Shown here in pieces: positions 57,171 through 64,000 of a DNA stretch of 64,000 bases. The stretch comes from Kofleriaceae bacterium (GTDB lineage Bacteria; Myxococcota_A; Polyangia; Haliangiales; Haliangiaceae): NCBI GenBank assembly GCA_018058095.1, contig JAGPCO010000005.1, positions 62,001-126,000 on the forward strand. The letters run 5' to 3'. The notes under the pieces are model-generated. The model had not been told where the DNA came from. It saw nothing but the letters and a program-made list of their open reading frames with translations, and did no database searches. The first letter of the stretch is position 1. Every line of letters begins with the position of its first letter. The translations under genes were made by a program, and so were the position numbers.

Positions 57171-57944
57171 TCAACGCGGCGCGGGTAGGTCGCGGCTGGC
57201 GATGATGGCGCCGTCGTGCTCCCGCTGCGCGAACACCACCACCCCGACGTGGGTCCAGGCCGGATCGCGGTGCAGCCGGTATCGCCCGACCTGGCCGGCC
57301 GGCGCCACCTCGACCAGGGCGCGGACCACCCGCGGGTTGACCAGCGTCTCGCCTCGGTTCTCGCCGTGTTCGACCGGCGTCGCTGCAGCATCGGCCCACA
57401 GCGCGGCCAGCACGGGCGCGTCGGCCGGCGCGGTCGCGGTCAGCTCCACCGCGTCGGCGCTCCAGGTCGCGTCGGCCCGCAGCGGCGCCGGTGGGGCGAC
57501 CTGGGCCAGCAGCGCGACGATGCCAGCCCGGTCGGAGCCGACTCGATCGGCCACCCCGTCGATCACGAGCTGCGGCGTGTACGGCCCGCGCGTGCCCAGG
57601 GATCGGGCGTACGCGCGCTGCCGGGTGCTCCACGCCGGCGCCGCCAGCGGGTCGGCCCAGCCGAGGTCGTCCCAGTAGTCGACGTGGTAGGCCAGTGCGA
57701 CCCGGGCCGGCGCCGACGTCTCGGCGGCAAGGTCGACCAGCAGCCGGTCGGCCGGTGGGCACGAGCTACACCCCTGCGACGTGAAGAGCTCGAGCACCAC
57801 CGGGCCGTGCTCACTGGCGCGTCCCGGCGGGACCTCGGGGCCGGGCGCCGGGGCGACCGGGGCCCCCGCAGCGGCGCCACGGTCGCAGGCGCCGGCCAGC
57901 CCGGCCAGCAGCAGGCACGCGCGGGCCAGGTGTCGCCGCCGCAT
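57171..57944 (-). CDS. DUF1223 thioredoxin-like lipoprotein
   Basis: 257 residues. [12 protein letters not shown] is a lipoprotein signal. The domain signature is [17 protein letters not shown] (thioredoxin-type CxxC), then [18 protein letters not shown] and YTPQLVIDG. The family is periplasmic, of unknown redox role. A TAGCCA lies 5 nt before the ATG. MsrB is divergent 102 bp away; both are linked with oxidative-stress repair in principle, though this is only position. Confidence 0.85.
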   Translation of the reverse strand: MRRRHLARACLLLAGLAGACDRGAAAGAPVAPAPGPEVPPGRASEHGPVVLELFTSQGCSSCPPADRLLVDLAAETSAPARVALAYHVDYWDDLGWADPLAAPAWSTRQRAYARSLGTRGPYTPQLVIDGVADRVGSDRAGIVALLAQVAPPAPLRADATWSADAVELTATAPADAPVLAALWADAAATPVEHGENRGETLVNPRVVRALVEVAPAGQVGRYRLHRDPAWTHVGVVVFAQREHDGAIIASRDLPAPR

Positions 57945-58046
57945 GCGGCTGGCTACGCGGCTCGAGCCTGGCGGTTACCAGCCCGCGATCGCGCTGGCGA
58001 TCGGAGCGGACGACCGGGCCCCGGTGCGCTACCCCTGGGCCACGCC

Positions 58047-58502
58047 ATGTCGACCACCTCGCCGACCTCCGCCTCCGGGTTCGATCTCACCCCGCTCGAC
58101 GACGCCCGCGTCCTGGCGCTGGCCGAACGCCTGACGCCGGCCGAGCGCGCGGTGCTGCTGCAGGCCGGCACCGAGCGGCCATTCTGCGGCGTGTTCCTCG
58201 ACAACAAGCGGACCGGCACCTACGTGTGCCGGCTGTGTGGCCTGCCGCTGTACCGGTCGGCGGCCAAGTTCGAGTCGGGCACCGGCTGGCCCAGCTTCTT
58301 CGCGCCGTTCGATCCAGCGCACGTGCGCGAGGTGACCGACGCCAGCCACGGCATGGTCCGGACCGAGCTCGTGTGCGCCCGCTGCGGTGGCCACCTCGGT
58401 CACGTCTTCCCGGACGGGCCACCGCCGACCGGGCAGCGCCACTGCCTCAACTCGGCTTCGCTCGACTTCGTCGACGAAGGTGGTCCGCTGCCCCTGCGCT
58501 AG
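58047..58502 (+). CDS. msrB: Peptide-methionine (R)-S-oxide reductase MsrB
   Basis: 151 residues. The zinc Cys pairs are CRLC and [18 protein letters not shown] and the catalytic Cys in [11 protein letters not shown] are conserved. An extra ~40-residue N-terminal helix precedes the standard start [15 protein letters not shown]. It reduces methionine-R-sulfoxide in proteins in the cytoplasm. The TAG stop is the first triplet of a palindromic element. Confidence 0.95.
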   Translation: MSTTSPTSASGFDLTPLDDARVLALAERLTPAERAVLLQAGTERPFCGVFLDNKRTGTYVCRLCGLPLYRSAAKFESGTGWPSFFAPFDPAHVREVTDASHGMVRTELVCARCGGHLGHVFPDGPPPTGQRHCLNSASLDFVDEGGPLPLR

Positions 58503-58547
58503 CAGGCTGCTGAGAACCCGTGCCGGCGGCCTGCTAGCAGGCTGCTA
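58500..58547. repeat. Palindromic TAGCAGG element with both stops (nested copy)
   Basis: TAGCAGGCTGCTGAGAAC starts at the msrB stop. TAGCAGCCTGCT on the reverse strand starts at the stop of the sensor kinase (58545-58547). A further TAGCAGG lies in between (58535), so two copies are overlapped or nested. Confidence 0.75.
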
Positions 58548-60041
58548 CGGCTCGCCCGGCAACACGACCACGAAGCGCGCGCCCCCGGTCGGCGCCGGCG
58601 TCGGCGCCACCTCGAGGTCCCCGCCGTGCTCGAGCACGAGCTTCTTGGCGATGGCCAGGCCCAGGCCGGTCCCGGTCGCCTTGGTCGTGACGTACGGCTC
58701 GAAGATCTTGTCGCGGTCGGCGCTGGCCACGCCCTTGCCCTGGTCGTCGATGGTGATCGTGACCCGGCCGCGCTGGTCGGGCGTCCAGCCGACCACGACG
58801 TCCCCGGCCCGACCGGCCTCCTGCCCGGCCTGGACCCCGTTCTCGACCAGGTTGACCATGACCCGCTTGAGCAGCAGCTTGTCGCCGCGCACGGTCAGGG
58901 CCCGGTCCGGGGCGCGCAGCGTCACCCGTGGCGCCAGCGCTGGGTCGAGCAGGAGCTCCTCGAGGACCTCGGCGATGGCCAGCGGCGCCGCCTCGACCTT
59001 GGGCAGCTGGCCCAGCGTGCGGAAGGTGTCGACCAGGCGGCGCAGGCCGGCGATCTCCTCCTCGACGATCTCGCCGGCGTCGGTCAGGAGGCGGCGGAAC
59101 TTGGCGTCGTCCCCGCGGTAGGCCGACACGCACTGCTGCACCGCCAGCTGGATCGGCGTGAGGGGGTTCTTGATCTCGTGCGCGAGCCGGCGTGCCACGT
59201 CCTGCCAGGCGCCGATGCGCTGCAGGTACTCGATCTGTCGGCGCTGCCCGTCGAGGTCGTCGAGCATGGTGTTGAACGCGCCGGCCAGCTCGGCCATCTC
59301 GTCGGCGCCACGCAGCAGGGCGCGCGCGTGCTGCTGGCCGGCCGAGACCTGGCGCGCGGTCGTCACCAGGGCGGCGATGCGCCGGGTCACGACCCGGGCC
59401 GCCAGGAGCCCGAGCAGCACGGTCAGGACGGCGGCGCCGGCCAGCAGGGCGAGGAAGGCCCAGCGGTAGCCGGCCGGCAGCGCGCTGCGCACGGTGGCCA
59501 CCGAGCGCGAATGATCGAGCGCCTGGCCCAGCACCTGGTAGTCGGTCTGCAGGTCGGCCGGCACCGCGAAGCCGAGGCGGAGCAACCCGCTCGGCAACGG
59601 GTGCTCGACCTCACGCAGGGCCCAGCCCGCCGCCGGCAGTGGTCGGCGCGCGGACGCCGTGACGACGCCGACCGGATCGATCACCGCCAGGAGGTGCAGG
59701 GCGGGCTCGCGCGCCAGCACCACCTCGAGCGCGGCCGGGGTGGTCGCGCCGCTCACCGCTGGGTCGGCCGCCAGCCGCCCGCCGATCTCGGCGTGCAGGC
59801 GCTTGGTGGTCTCGAACAGCTCGCGGTACGCGTCGAGCGCGCGCGCCATGGGCGCCTCGCGCGCCTGCGCCTCGTTGGCGGCGAAGTTGGCGGCGACCCG
59901 GGCCAGCTGATCGATGAGGTACGACGACGCCAGCAGCGGGGCCAGCACGATCAAGGTCAGCGCCAGCACGACCTTGAGCTGCAGGCTGACCCGGGCCCGG
60001 CGGCGGCTCGTGGCCGGCGGTGGCGCGCTCGGCCCGCTCAT
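58545..60041 (-). CDS. NtrY-like sensor histidine kinase
   Basis: 498 residues. A membrane helix (VVLALTLIVLAPLLASSYLI), a ~160-residue periplasmic domain, a second helix (FLALLAGAAVLTVLLGLL), HAMP, then the phospho-acceptor His in RRLAHEIKNPLTPIQLA, N-box NLVENGVQAG, G1 DDQGKGV and G2 TGTGLGLAIAKK. The HEIKNPLTPIQL form is typical of the NtrY group. The response regulator is not in the window. Upstream are DUF4390 and an Omp85-like barrel, coupled by overlaps; DUF4390 beside an NtrY-like kinase is a known pairing in proteobacteria. Confidence 0.9.
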   Translation of the reverse strand: MSGPSAPPPATSRRRARVSLQLKVVLALTLIVLAPLLASSYLIDQLARVAANFAANEAQAREAPMARALDAYRELFETTKRLHAEIGGRLAADPAVSGATTPAALEVVLAREPALHLLAVIDPVGVVTASARRPLPAAGWALREVEHPLPSGLLRLGFAVPADLQTDYQVLGQALDHSRSVATVRSALPAGYRWAFLALLAGAAVLTVLLGLLAARVVTRRIAALVTTARQVSAGQQHARALLRGADEMAELAGAFNTMLDDLDGQRRQIEYLQRIGAWQDVARRLAHEIKNPLTPIQLAVQQCVSAYRGDDAKFRRLLTDAGEIVEEEIAGLRRLVDTFRTLGQLPKVEAAPLAIAEVLEELLLDPALAPRVTLRAPDRALTVRGDKLLLKRVMVNLVENGVQAGQEAGRAGDVVVGWTPDQRGRVTITIDDQGKGVASADRDKIFEPYVTTKATGTGLGLAIAKKLVLEHGGDLEVAPTPAPTGGARFVVVLPGEP

Positions 60042-60697
60042 CGGCGCGGCCGGTAGAACGGCTGCGAGCGCAGCCGCAGGACCCGGTCGGCGGCCGGGAC
60101 CTTGGGGTTGATGAACACCGACACGAACGAACCGAAGAACGAGCCACCACGATCGAGCCCACCCGAGCCGTCCGACAACCAGCGCCGGACCTCGGCCAGC
60201 GTCTCCTGCGACACCGGGTTGAGCTCGGCCACCACCGCCAGCACGTGGTGGGCCTCGATCGGGAGATCGGCGAGGTTGGCGATGGGCAGGGCGTCGATCG
60301 ACGTCAGCAGCTTGAGCGCGTCGGCCCGGTACTTGACGCGCAGCGTGCGCCGCCCGCCGGGGCCGTCGAGGCGCACCGCGTAGACCTCGTCCCACAGGTC
60401 GTACACCGCGCGTCGCTGCAGCAGCTGGAACCCGACCGGGCTGCTCTTGCCCTTGGGGTAGACCCACAGGCGGATCACGATCGTGGTCGGGAAGCCGGAG
60501 TCGAGCGCGTCGTAGGCCGTGCTGTCGAACAGGCGGCCGATAGTGGTGGTGACGACCAGGCCCTGGCCGCGCTCGGCGAAGGCCATGCGCTGCGCCAGCG
60601 AGCCGTCCTCGGCGGCGGCCACGCCGGTCGCCAGCAGCAGCACGCTGACCACGCCCAGCCCGAGCGTGCGCGCGGCCCGGGCCAGCGCCACGCTCAC
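60038..60697 (-). CDS. DUF4390 protein
   Basis: 219 residues. A signal peptide (LGLGVVSVLLLATGVAAAE) and a beta-rich domain (LVVTTTIGRLFDSTAYDALDSGFPTTIVIRLWVY, EVYAVRLDGPGGRRTLRVKY) match DUF4390, an envelope family found next to NtrY-like kinases. GTG at 60697 overlaps the stop of the barrel gene, and its stop overlaps the kinase ATG. Confidence 0.8.
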   Translation of the reverse strand: MSVALARAARTLGLGVVSVLLLATGVAAAEDGSLAQRMAFAERGQGLVVTTTIGRLFDSTAYDALDSGFPTTIVIRLWVYPKGKSSPVGFQLLQRRAVYDLWDEVYAVRLDGPGGRRTLRVKYRADALKLLTSIDALPIANLADLPIEAHHVLAVVAELNPVSQETLAEVRRWLSDGSGGLDRGGSFFGSFVSVFINPKVPAADRVLRLRSQPFYRPRR

Positions 60698-62187
60698 AGC
60701 GGCACCCGGCCGAGCGCGTTGGCCAGCGTCAGCTCGAACACCCCCAGCTCGGTGTCGACGCGCAGGCCGGCGTCGAGGACGAGGTCGATCGGCAGGGCGT
60801 CCCAGCCGTGGGCGTCGCGCACGCGCAGGTCGACCCGGTCGGCCAGCATCCACAGCCCGCCACCGACGAACAGGTCGCCGCCGAACACCCGCTTGCCGCC
60901 GCGGAACAGGCGGGCCACGTACTCGACCATGGCGCTGCCGCCGACCTCGCCGGTCGGGTCGTCGGGGCTGCGGGTGCCGAGGAAGCCGGGCGCGTTGCCG
61001 GTCGCCACCGCCAGGCCGAGCGCGCGCGGCGTGACCATGCGGTTGACGTCGCCCAGGTGCAGGCGCTCGAACCGGGGCGCGTCGCCGAGGATGAGGCCGC
61101 CGGTCAGGCGCAGGCCGACCGCGTGGGTGCCGTCCCGGCGCGGCCACCAGCGGTCGTACCGCCCCAGCAGCGCGGCGTAGTCGTAGTCGCCGCCGAGCAG
61201 CGTGCTGCCCAGCTCGAGCTGGACCTGGGCCCGATCGCCCTCGTGCGGCAGCACCGGGTCGGGCCGGGTGTCGCGGTCGAACCCGAGCGCGATCGCCACC
61301 ACGTCGCTCCGGCCCGGGCGCAGGTGCAGCGGCACGCCGATCACCGCGCCGTCGCTGGTGACCCGGGTCGGCGCGATCGGCACGGCGGCGCCGATCGCCT
61401 CCAGCCGCACCGCCGCCGACAGCCGGGTCAGGGCCGACACGTCGTAGCCGGCGCCGCCGCGCGCGCCCAGGCGCCAGTACGGGAAGGCCTGGAAGTTGGT
61501 GAGGTCGTCGTCGTCGAGGGCGCCGGCCACCCGGTACGGCTCGCTGCCGTGCTGGGAGCTGATGGTGCCGAAGGCCGACAACCGCGTGCCGAGCAGGCTG
61601 GGCGCGCCGAGGCGAAGCTCGGCCGCGCGCTGGTCGCGGCCGCCGCTGACGCCGCGGTCGAGCGCGTAGATCGCGCCGCCGCCCAGGGTCAGGCCGGTCC
61701 CGACCAGGTTGCGCTCGCTCAGGTCGAGCCCGAACCAGGCCACGCTGCTGCTGCTGCTTCCGAACCACAGCCGGTTGAGCGCGACCGTGCCGCGTTCGAC
61801 CACCACCACCCGCACCACCACCCGGCCACGCGCGCTGCCGCGCCGCATGGCCAGGTCGACCTCGTGGAAGAAGCCGAGGGCCAGCACCTTGTACTTGGCC
61901 GCGCGCAGCTCGGCCGCGCCGGCATGGACGGCGTCACCGACGGAGAACGGCAGCGCGCGCCGGATGATGCGGTCGGCGGTGGCGACGTTGCCGACGATCT
62001 CGATCGCCTCGATCTCGATGACCGGGCCAAGGTCGTCGTCCTCGGTCGGGCCCGGGCCGGCCTCGGTCGGCGGCTCGGGCGGGGGCACCGGCTCGGGCTG
62101 CGCCGCCGCGGGCGCGCCGACGGCGAGGATCAGCCCGACGGCGGCGACCGCGGCGCGAGGGCGACCTGGGGGCGAGCCGCGGACCAT
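60694..62187 (-). CDS. Omp85/BamA-family barrel with one POTRA-like domain
   Basis: 497 residues. Signal peptide (VAAVGLILAVGAPAAAQP), a Pro/Glu linker, one POTRA-like domain at ~58-150 (IEIEAIEIVGNVATADRIIRRAL, KVLALGFFHEVDL) and a C-terminal barrel of ~330 residues rich in alternating strands (ERNLVGTGLTLGGGAIYA, RLRSAFGT-like turns). BamA/TamA proteins insert or export outer-membrane proteins; a single POTRA and this size resemble the short Omp85 forms. ATG at 62187 has TACCGT 7 nt upstream. Confidence 0.75.
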   Translation of the reverse strand: MVRGSPPGRPRAAVAAVGLILAVGAPAAAQPEPVPPPEPPTEAGPGPTEDDDLGPVIEIEAIEIVGNVATADRIIRRALPFSVGDAVHAGAAELRAAKYKVLALGFFHEVDLAMRRGSARGRVVVRVVVVERGTVALNRLWFGSSSSSVAWFGLDLSERNLVGTGLTLGGGAIYALDRGVSGGRDQRAAELRLGAPSLLGTRLSAFGTISSQHGSEPYRVAGALDDDDLTNFQAFPYWRLGARGGAGYDVSALTRLSAAVRLEAIGAAVPIAPTRVTSDGAVIGVPLHLRPGRSDVVAIALGFDRDTRPDPVLPHEGDRAQVQLELGSTLLGGDYDYAALLGRYDRWWPRRDGTHAVGLRLTGGLILGDAPRFERLHLGDVNRMVTPRALGLAVATGNAPGFLGTRSPDDPTGEVGGSAMVEYVARLFRGGKRVFGGDLFVGGGLWMLADRVDLRVRDAHGWDALPIDLVLDAGLRVDTELGVFELTLANALGRVPL

Positions 62188-62194
62188 CCCCGGT

Positions 62195-62200
62195 ACGGTA
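62195..62200 (-). promoter_or_regulatory. -10-like box (TACCGT) of the Omp85-like gene
   Basis: TACCGT on the reverse strand, 7 nt before the ATG at 62187. Confidence 0.35.
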
Positions 62201-62333
62201 GCGCACCGGGCCTGGCCACGTCGCCCCGTCGACCGGCCGACCGCCGCGCGTGGGTCCGTCGCGCCACCAGGTGTCGACGGTGGCGGACCCGCGCCGGCCA
62301 TGGGCGTGGCACCGCAGCCGCACGGGGTGGTGG

Positions 62334-62339
62334 TACGTT
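62334..62339 (+). promoter_or_regulatory. -10-like box (TACGTT) of the lipoprotein gene
   Basis: TACGTT, exactly 6 nt before the ATG at 62346. Confidence 0.4.
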
Positions 62340-62345
62340 CCGGTC

Positions 62346-62822
62346 ATGGTCGGTCGTCGTCCGCGCTGGCTGCTGGGGCTCGTCGGGCTGGCCTGGCTCG
62401 GGCTGGCGCCGGCTTGCTCCGACCTGCGGGACTTCCGGGGCACCTGGGCCGGGCCGGTCGCCGTCGGCAGCGGGCCGGGCGCGAGCGCGGTCTTGACCGG
62501 CTTCCCCGCGGCGACCGAGGCGCAGCTCCGGATCGATCGGGCCGACACCACCGGCTTCGCCGGCGAGCTGACCGTCGCCGATCAGATCGCGGCCGCGCCC
62601 CTGGCCTCGGTGCCGGGCGCCGAGGCCGACGTGCTGGCCGGCTTGACCTTCGCCGGCGCGCCGCTCCGGGTCTATCTCGGCTTCGCGCCGATGACCGACG
62701 GCGCCGGCGACGCCCTGGTGGTGCTGTCCGTGCACGACGAGGATCGGGTCGAGCTGCGCCTGGTCCGGGCCGGCCCCGCGCCCCGCTACGGCGTGTTCGC
62801 GCTGGCGCGCTCGGCGCCATGA
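62346..62822 (+). CDS. Small lipoprotein
   Basis: 158 residues. WLLGLVGLAWLGLAPAC is a lipoprotein signal. The rest reads as one beta-domain: FRGTWAGPVAVG, then TGFAGELTVADQI and LRVYLGFAPMTDG. No family recognised. It may be a periplasmic binding or scaffold protein. Confidence 0.75.
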   Translation: MVGRRPRWLLGLVGLAWLGLAPACSDLRDFRGTWAGPVAVGSGPGASAVLTGFPAATEAQLRIDRADTTGFAGELTVADQIAAAPLASVPGAEADVLAGLTFAGAPLRVYLGFAPMTDGAGDALVVLSVHDEDRVELRLVRAGPAPRYGVFALARSAP

Positions 62823-62875
62823 GCGACCGCCCGGTCCGCGCCGCCGCCAGGGCCAGGCCCGGCGAGGTTCTGCGC

Positions 62876-62881
62876 TATAGT
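62876..62881 (+). promoter_or_regulatory. -10 box (TATAGT) for the leader ORF and kinase
   Basis: TATAGT, exactly 6 nt before the GTG at 62888, the same hexamer and distance as at the kelch gene. Confidence 0.5.
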
Positions 62882-62887
62882 GGCGCG

Positions 62888-62920
62888 GTGTCGTTCCCCC
62901 GCGGTAGGACCGCGCCGTGA
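62888..62920 (+). CDS. Possible 10-codon leader peptide
   Basis: GTG followed by SFPRGRTAP and TGA. The stop overlaps the kinase GTG (GTGA), and TATAGT lies 6 nt before it. The peptide sequence itself shows nothing. It may couple translation to the kinase, or the true kinase promoter may be TAGGAC, 6 nt before 62917. Confidence 0.3.
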   Translation: MSFPRGRTAP

Positions 62921-64000
62921 ACTGCCCGCGCTGTAGCGCTGGCCTCGACGACGGCGCGCGCTTCTGTGGCGCGTGCGGGTACTCGCTGTCGGCGACGGAG
63001 TCGTCGAAGAACGCCCTGCCGCAGCAGGATCCGGACTTCATCGGCCGGGAGATCGCCGGGCGCTACCGCATCCAGGCCAAGCTGGGCGAGGGCGGCATGG
63101 GCGCGGTGTTCCGCGCCGAGCAGATCTCGCTCAAGCGCCAGGTCGCCATCAAGCTGCTGCGGCCGGTGCTGTCGGCCGACCCCAACCTGGTCCGGCGCTT
63201 CAACGCCGAGGCCGAGCTGGCCGCCAAGCTCAACCACCCCAACACCGTCAACATCTACGACTTCGGCCAGGACCGCGACGGCACGCTGTTCATCGCGATG
63301 GAGTACGTCGAGGGCAAGTCGCTCCGGCACGTGCTCACCGGCGCCGGCCCGTTGCCGCCGCGCCGGGCCCTGGCCATCGCCGGCCAGATCGCGGCCTCGC
63401 TGGCCGACGCCCACGCGCTCGGCATCGTCCACCGCGATCTCAAGCCCGACAACGTCATGTTGACCGAGCGCGGCAAGAACAAGGACGTCGTGCGGGTGCT
63501 CGATTTCGGCATCGCCAAGCTGCGCGACGACAACCGGCAGACCATGCAGGCCATGACCCAGGCCGGCGACCTGGTCGGCACCCCGCAGTACATGTCGCCC
63601 GAACAGGTCCGCGGCGATCGCGTCGACGGCCGGGCCGACGTGTACGCGCTCGGCGCGCTGCTGTTCGAGATGCTGACCGGGCGCCTGCTGTTCGAGGGCA
63701 ACTCGGTCTTCGTCATCATCTCGCGCCACCTGAACGACACGCCCGATCGGCCGAGCCAGCGCCGCCCCGACCTCGGGCTGGCGCCGGCGCTCGACGAGCT
63801 GTGCCTGGCCGCGCTGGCCAAGGACCCGATGGCGCGCATCCCGTCGATGGAGGTGTTCGGCGAGCGCCTGGCCGAGATCGCCGCCAGCCTGGGTGGGCCG
63901 CTCAGCGCGGCGGCCTCGGTGCCGTACGGCGGCGCCTCGGCCGAGGTTCACACGCCGACGCCGCCGGCGATGCCACCGCCGACGGGCCCGGCCCCCATGC
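62917..64000 (+). CDS. Ser/Thr protein kinase with N-terminal zinc ribbon, partial
   Basis: 361 codons before the window ends. The first ~25 residues form a zinc-ribbon (CPRC...CGAC) as in several myxobacterial kinases. The kinase domain has [44 protein letters not shown] and [16 protein letters not shown], all normal, unlike the DLG kinase at 18216. A Pro-rich linker begins at ~350; more domains are expected beyond the edge. GTG at 62917 overlaps the leader ORF. Confidence 0.93.
   Translation, partial: MNCPRCSAGLDDGARFCGACGYSLSATESSKNALPQQDPDFIGREIAGRYRIQAKLGEGGMGAVFRAEQISLKRQVAIKLLRPVLSADPNLVRRFNAEAELAAKLNHPNTVNIYDFGQDRDGTLFIAMEYVEGKSLRHVLTGAGPLPPRRALAIAGQIAASLADAHALGIVHRDLKPDNVMLTERGKNKDVVRVLDFGIAKLRDDNRQTMQAMTQAGDLVGTPQYMSPEQVRGDRVDGRADVYALGALLFEMLTGRLLFEGNSVFVIISRHLNDTPDRPSQRRPDLGLAPALDELCLAALAKDPMARIPSMEVFGERLAEIAASLGGPLSAAASVPYGGASAEVHTPTPPAMPPPTGPAPM

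Noticed and set aside
62819-62920. A 33-codon ORF from ATG 62819 overlapping the lipoprotein stop (ATGA)
   Set aside because: It overlaps the likely promoter TATAGT at 62876, has no ribosome site and its sequence shows nothing. Only the shorter GTG 62888 reading is kept, as a weak candidate.

Overview
The window is very GC-rich DNA packed with genes. Its gene set (eukaryote-like Ser/Thr kinases with zinc-ribbon or WD40 parts, RCC1, kelch and FG-GAP repeat lipoproteins, an AgmX-type tail protein, multihaem cytochromes) points to a myxobacterium (Myxococcota), perhaps of the Kofleriaceae/Haliangium type. This is inferred from gene content; no rRNA or full tRNA is present to prove it.

Layout. 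1-14 kb: kelch lipoprotein (cut by the window edge), ABC exporter, a small coiled-coil protein, HrpB helicase, a 14-repeat RCC1 lipoprotein, then a coupled trio (WD40 protein, lysine-tailed protein, lipoprotein with secretin-like domains). 14-24 kb: Hsp20, hot-dog protein, phosphoesterase, a metallo-beta-lactamase-fold protein with a His-rich tail, and a giant kinase-STAND-WD40 protein. 24-28.5 kb: three related Cys-containing mini-proteins around a fold-III PLP decarboxylase, a YedY-like molybdoenzyme with its PepSY membrane partner, and an SDR. 28-45 kb: metabolic genes (agmatine to putrescine, inositol-phosphate synthase, biotin synthase, cobalamin adenosyltransferase) mixed with YceI, AlgH, FKBP, RRM, FG-GAP and repeat-protein genes. 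45.7-54 kb: a seven-gene operon for a porin-cytochrome electron conduit (OmcA/MtrC-like decahaem lipoprotein, further multihaem cytochromes, NapC-like quinol cytochrome, predicted beta-barrel, 27-haem lipoprotein). 54-64 kb: membrane proteins, a fourth mini-protein, DUF1223, MsrB, an NtrY-like kinase with DUF4390 and an Omp85-like barrel, and a second kinase running off the end.

Three signals cut across the genes. First, the four mini-protein genes (24033, 25489, 28232, 56412) each carry a sigma-54-like -24/-12 element whose GC lies 13-15 nt before the start codon. Three of them share an upstream box about 50-60 bp before it, and three share an N-terminal sequence family. Second, many genes have a TANNNT -10-like hexamer exactly 6-7 nt before the start codon, which suggests widespread leaderless mRNAs. 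Third, a palindromic repeat with TAGCAGG ends sits at gene ends and supplies the TAG stop codons, sometimes of both convergent genes. Two copies continue into the same CGTGCC hexamer array.

Genes inside operons are often joined by GTGA, ATGA or TTGA stop/start overlaps, and several start codons were chosen on that basis.
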